Below, piece after piece: positions 5,320 to 7,251 of a stretch of DNA of 7,251 bases. The notes beneath the pieces were generated by a model, which saw only the letters and a list, made by a program, of their open reading frames with translations, searched no databases and was not told the DNA's origin. The stretch's first letter is position 1, and each line of letters opens with the position of its first letter. The position numbers and the translations under genes were made by a program. This DNA is from Candidatus Saccharimonadota bacterium. GTDB taxonomy: Bacteria > Patescibacteriota > Saccharimonadia > Saccharimonadales > Saccharimonadaceae. The DNA is taken from the NCBI GenBank assembly GCA_905373345.1, contig CAJPSU010000035.1:1-7251 (forward strand), given 5' to 3'.

Positions 5320-6936
5320 ATGATTAACCTCAATCGCGTCAACTACGCTACCAGTAGCAAAGAAATCCTTCACGATGTGTCGTTCTCTATTAACACTGGT
5401 GATAAGATCGGCCTCGTCGGTCCAAACGGTGCAGGCAAGACAACTCTCTTAAGACTTATTAATGGTGACCTAACTCCAACCTCTGGAGAAATCATTAAAA
5501 CCAACGAAGAAATCGGGATATTGCCACAGGACATGCGTGATTGGCTAGACCATAGTGTGTATGAATTTATCGAGGAAGTGACCGGTGTCAAGGATGCGCG
5601 CGAGCAGTTTGATGAGCAATGTGCAAATCTTGAGCATGACTCGAGTGAACGAACTCTCCTGCTATATGCTGATGCGCTCGAGAAATATGACAAGTTTGAG
5701 GTGGCGTCATTTGATACGAATCTAGAAAAAGCACTTAAACGCGCCGATATATCCTCTATCGATACAAGTAAAGAAATTGGTAATTTTTCTGGTGGTCAGC
5801 GAACACGCATTGCACTTGCAGCGGTATTTGCCTCACGCTACGATGTTGTCTTATTGGATGAGCCGACTAACAACCTCGATGACAAAGGTGTCGTTGTATT
5901 GGAAAAATTTATTGGGGGCTCAAATGCGGCTTTCTTGATGGTCTCACATGACCGTCGTTTCCTAAGAAATGCAACAAGCCGTATTATTGAGCTTATGGGC
6001 GGTGATCAAGGTATGCGGCAATATGGACTCGGTTATGATGAATATGTTGAAGCCCGTGAAAAGGCAAAGCAAGCAACGTTTAATCGCTACGAACAGTATG
6101 AAAAAGAAAAGAAGCGACTTGGTCGTGCTGCGAGGGCAGCACGGATTAAGGCAAATTCCGCTGGGTCAAACCGCTCAAATTCTGACAACGATAAGCTCAC
6201 GGCTCATTTTCGTAAAGAAAAAGCCGCAAGTGTACTGGCAAGCGCAGCCAGCGGCATGAGTAGTCGGCTCGGACAACTCGAGGAACCGGAGCGACCGGAA
6301 GAAGATGTGTCGCTAAAGTTTCTTTTCAAGGAAGAAGCGGGCAAGAAACTAAATCTACTTTCCGTATCTAATCTGGAAATTGACTATGGCAATGAGCACA
6401 TGATCGGTCCCGTGTCATTCTCGATTCGCACTGGCGATAAGATTTTATTGAAGGGTGAGAATGGCTCAGGAAAGACCTCTGTGATACGCGGTATCATGGG
6501 TGAAACTCCTGTTTCATCTGGCGATGTTCATGCCAACAAGCAAGCAAATGTTATCTACGTCGATCAAAATCAAACATTGCCGTTACCTGACGACTCTGCG
6601 CTCAATAACCTTCGTCACCTTGCGCCATCACTTGAATTGCATGACGCAATTAATTTACTTATTCGGTTCAATCTCAAGAAAGATATTATTCAAGTAACAC
6701 CAGGCAGCGAGTTGAGCGGAGGTGAACGCGCCAAGGTACTCTTGGCAGGAATAGCCGCCAATAATGCTGGTTTATTGATTCTTGATGAGCCGACCAATAA
6801 TCTTGATATACCGACAATCGAAGCGCTAGAACACGCGTTAAAAAACTATAATGGAGGCGTCCTGATTGTGTCCCACGACCGAGATTTTGTGCAGAATATC
6901 GGTATAACAAATACCATAAGCATACCTACTAGGTAG
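5320..6936 (+). CDS. ABC-F family ATPase (ribosome protection/translation factor type)
   Basis: Soluble twin-ATPase of 538 residues without membrane segments, so not a transporter by itself; ABC-F proteins bind the ribosomal E site and reset stalled or drug-bound ribosomes. Domain 1: Walker A GPNGAGKT (34-41), signature FSGGQ (156-160), Walker B with Glu181 then PTNNLD, switch His210. Domain 2: Walker A GENGSGKT (379-386), LSGGE (465-469), Glu490 then PTNNLD, His519. All catalytic residues are intact. The charged linker (about 240-330), which would form the P-site tip, is rich in Arg/Lys/Ala and carries SDNDKLTAHFRKE, a stretch I associate with the resistance-type (ARE) ABC-F proteins of actinobacteria. 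The protein ends about 19 residues after the H-loop, without a C-terminal extension. It lies behind the Erm-like gene and a structured gap. Visibly fewer GCG-type codons than the Erm-like gene. A housekeeping EttA/Uup-like role remains possible. Confidence 0.95.
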   Translation: MINLNRVNYATSSKEILHDVSFSINTGDKIGLVGPNGAGKTTLLRLINGDLTPTSGEIIKTNEEIGILPQDMRDWLDHSVYEFIEEVTGVKDAREQFDEQCANLEHDSSERTLLLYADALEKYDKFEVASFDTNLEKALKRADISSIDTSKEIGNFSGGQRTRIALAAVFASRYDVVLLDEPTNNLDDKGVVVLEKFIGGSNAAFLMVSHDRRFLRNATSRIIELMGGDQGMRQYGLGYDEYVEAREKAKQATFNRYEQYEKEKKRLGRAARAARIKANSAGSNRSNSDNDKLTAHFRKEKAASVLASAASGMSSRLGQLEEPERPEEDVSLKFLFKEEAGKKLNLLSVSNLEIDYGNEHMIGPVSFSIRTGDKILLKGENGSGKTSVIRGIMGETPVSSGDVHANKQANVIYVDQNQTLPLPDDSALNNLRHLAPSLELHDAINLLIRFNLKKDIIQVTPGSELSGGERAKVLLAGIAANNAGLLILDEPTNNLDIPTIEALEHALKNYNGGVLIVSHDRDFVQNIGITNTISIPTR

Positions 6937-6943
6937 AATATAT

Positions 6944-6973
6944 TTGACAAGTGTGTTTTTCTAGTGCTATGAT
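6944..6973 (+). promoter_or_regulatory. Strong consensus promoter of the last gene
   Basis: Perfect TTGACA (6944-6949), an 18-base spacer, then TATGAT (6968-6973) preceded by TGC, an extended -10. It begins 7 bases after the ABC-F stop, with no terminator visible between. Predicted start about 6980, leaving a leader of about 57 bases with a small hairpin, GGGA/TCCC (6986-6998). It is the best promoter in the window. Confidence 0.8.
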
Positions 6974-7021
6974 ACAACTAGATTTGGGAGACTTTCCCTT
7001 ATCGTACCTGCTATCCCGCCC

Positions 7022-7029
7022 AAGGAGGT
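7022..7029 (+). promoter_or_regulatory. Full-consensus Shine-Dalgarno
   Basis: AAGGAGGT, a complete match to the 16S rRNA tail, 7 bases before the ATG at 7037. It fixes the start of the last gene and contrasts with the four genes that have none. Confidence 0.9.
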
Positions 7030-7036
7030 AATTACC

Positions 7037-7251
7037 ATGGGAGGAATCAACTGCGGAGGTGGCGGCGGTAACGTCAGCCCCGAATTCTCCGCTGAGTACA
7101 TTGAGCAGCTGGCAAGCTACTGTAAGTCGCTGTTCGATGGGTCTGCCAAGTTCTTCGAGGCGAACGTTGCCATCGAAGATGCGGTCATGACTGGCGGTGA
7201 CCTTGTTGCCGCCATGCAGCTGCTGAGCAGCAGCGAGGACGCTCTGACGAG
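7037..7251 (+). CDS. Unrecognised glycine-rich-start protein, 3' end beyond window
   Basis: Seventy-one codons plus two bases are visible. The protein starts MGGINCGGGGGN, a short flexible Gly run with Cys6, and continues with acidic, helix-prone sequence (EYIEQLASYCKSLFDG, then a segment ending AAMQLLSSSEDALT). A second cysteine is at residue 29. There is no signal peptide, membrane segment or motif I recognise, so no function is assigned. The start is secure from the consensus promoter and Shine-Dalgarno. Codon choice differs from neighbours: leucine is CTG in five of six cases, lysine always AAG and glutamate mostly GAG, and the DNA is more G/C-rich than the ABC-F gene. Promoter, binding site and codon bias point to an abundant product. 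Total length, and so whether this is a small protein, is unknown. Confidence 0.8.
   Translation, partial: MGGINCGGGGGNVSPEFSAEYIEQLASYCKSLFDGSAKFFEANVAIEDAVMTGGDLVAAMQLLSSSEDALT

Noticed and set aside
1..7251. CRISPR arrays, insertion sequences, tRNA or rRNA genes
   Set aside because: No spaced repeats, transposase motifs, terminal inverted repeats or cloverleaf/rRNA cores were seen.

Overview
The window looks like a compact chromosome segment from a small-genome bacterium, most likely Candidatus Saccharibacteria (TM7) or a related CPR/Patescibacteria lineage. This rests on the short gaps, the gene repertoire (phosphoketolase, Erm-like methylase, ABC-F ATPase, small cytoplasmic SGNH hydrolase) and several start codons sitting directly behind a -10 box. 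It is an inference without any search. TGA is a stop codon (it ends the Erm-like gene), so the TGA-as-glycine code of Gracilibacteria/SR1 does not apply.

Layout. (1) 1-1003, minus: 5' two-thirds of a TrmA/RlmD-type RNA uracil-C5 methyltransferase, cut by the left edge. (2) 1004-1102: back-to-back promoters. (3) 1103-1687, plus: SGNH/GDSL hydrolase. (4) 1701-4100, minus: xylulose-5-phosphate/fructose-6-phosphate phosphoketolase, convergent with the hydrolase across 13 bases. (5) 4101-4181: a second divergent promoter region. (6) 4182-4907, plus: KsgA/Erm superfamily rRNA adenine methyltransferase, closer to Erm. (7) 4908-5319: a 412-base gap with its own extended -10 promoter and several alternative RNA pairings. 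(8) 5320-6936, plus: two-domain ABC-F ATPase. (9) From 7037, plus: start of an unrecognised glycine-rich protein behind the strongest promoter and ribosome binding site in the window, cut by the right edge.

Themes. Phosphoketolase is the one central-metabolism gene; it yields acetyl phosphate, which can give ATP. Three genes act on RNA or the ribosome: an m5U methylase, an Erm-like adenine dimethylase and an ABC-F factor. The last two resemble macrolide/lincosamide/streptogramin-type resistance determinants, a plausible need for an epibiont of actinobacteria, though this is inference. Four genes (methylase, phosphoketolase, Erm-like, ABC-F) have a -10 hexamer 6-9 bases before the start codon and no Shine-Dalgarno, so their mRNAs are probably leaderless. 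The hydrolase and the last gene instead have a leader and a Shine-Dalgarno.
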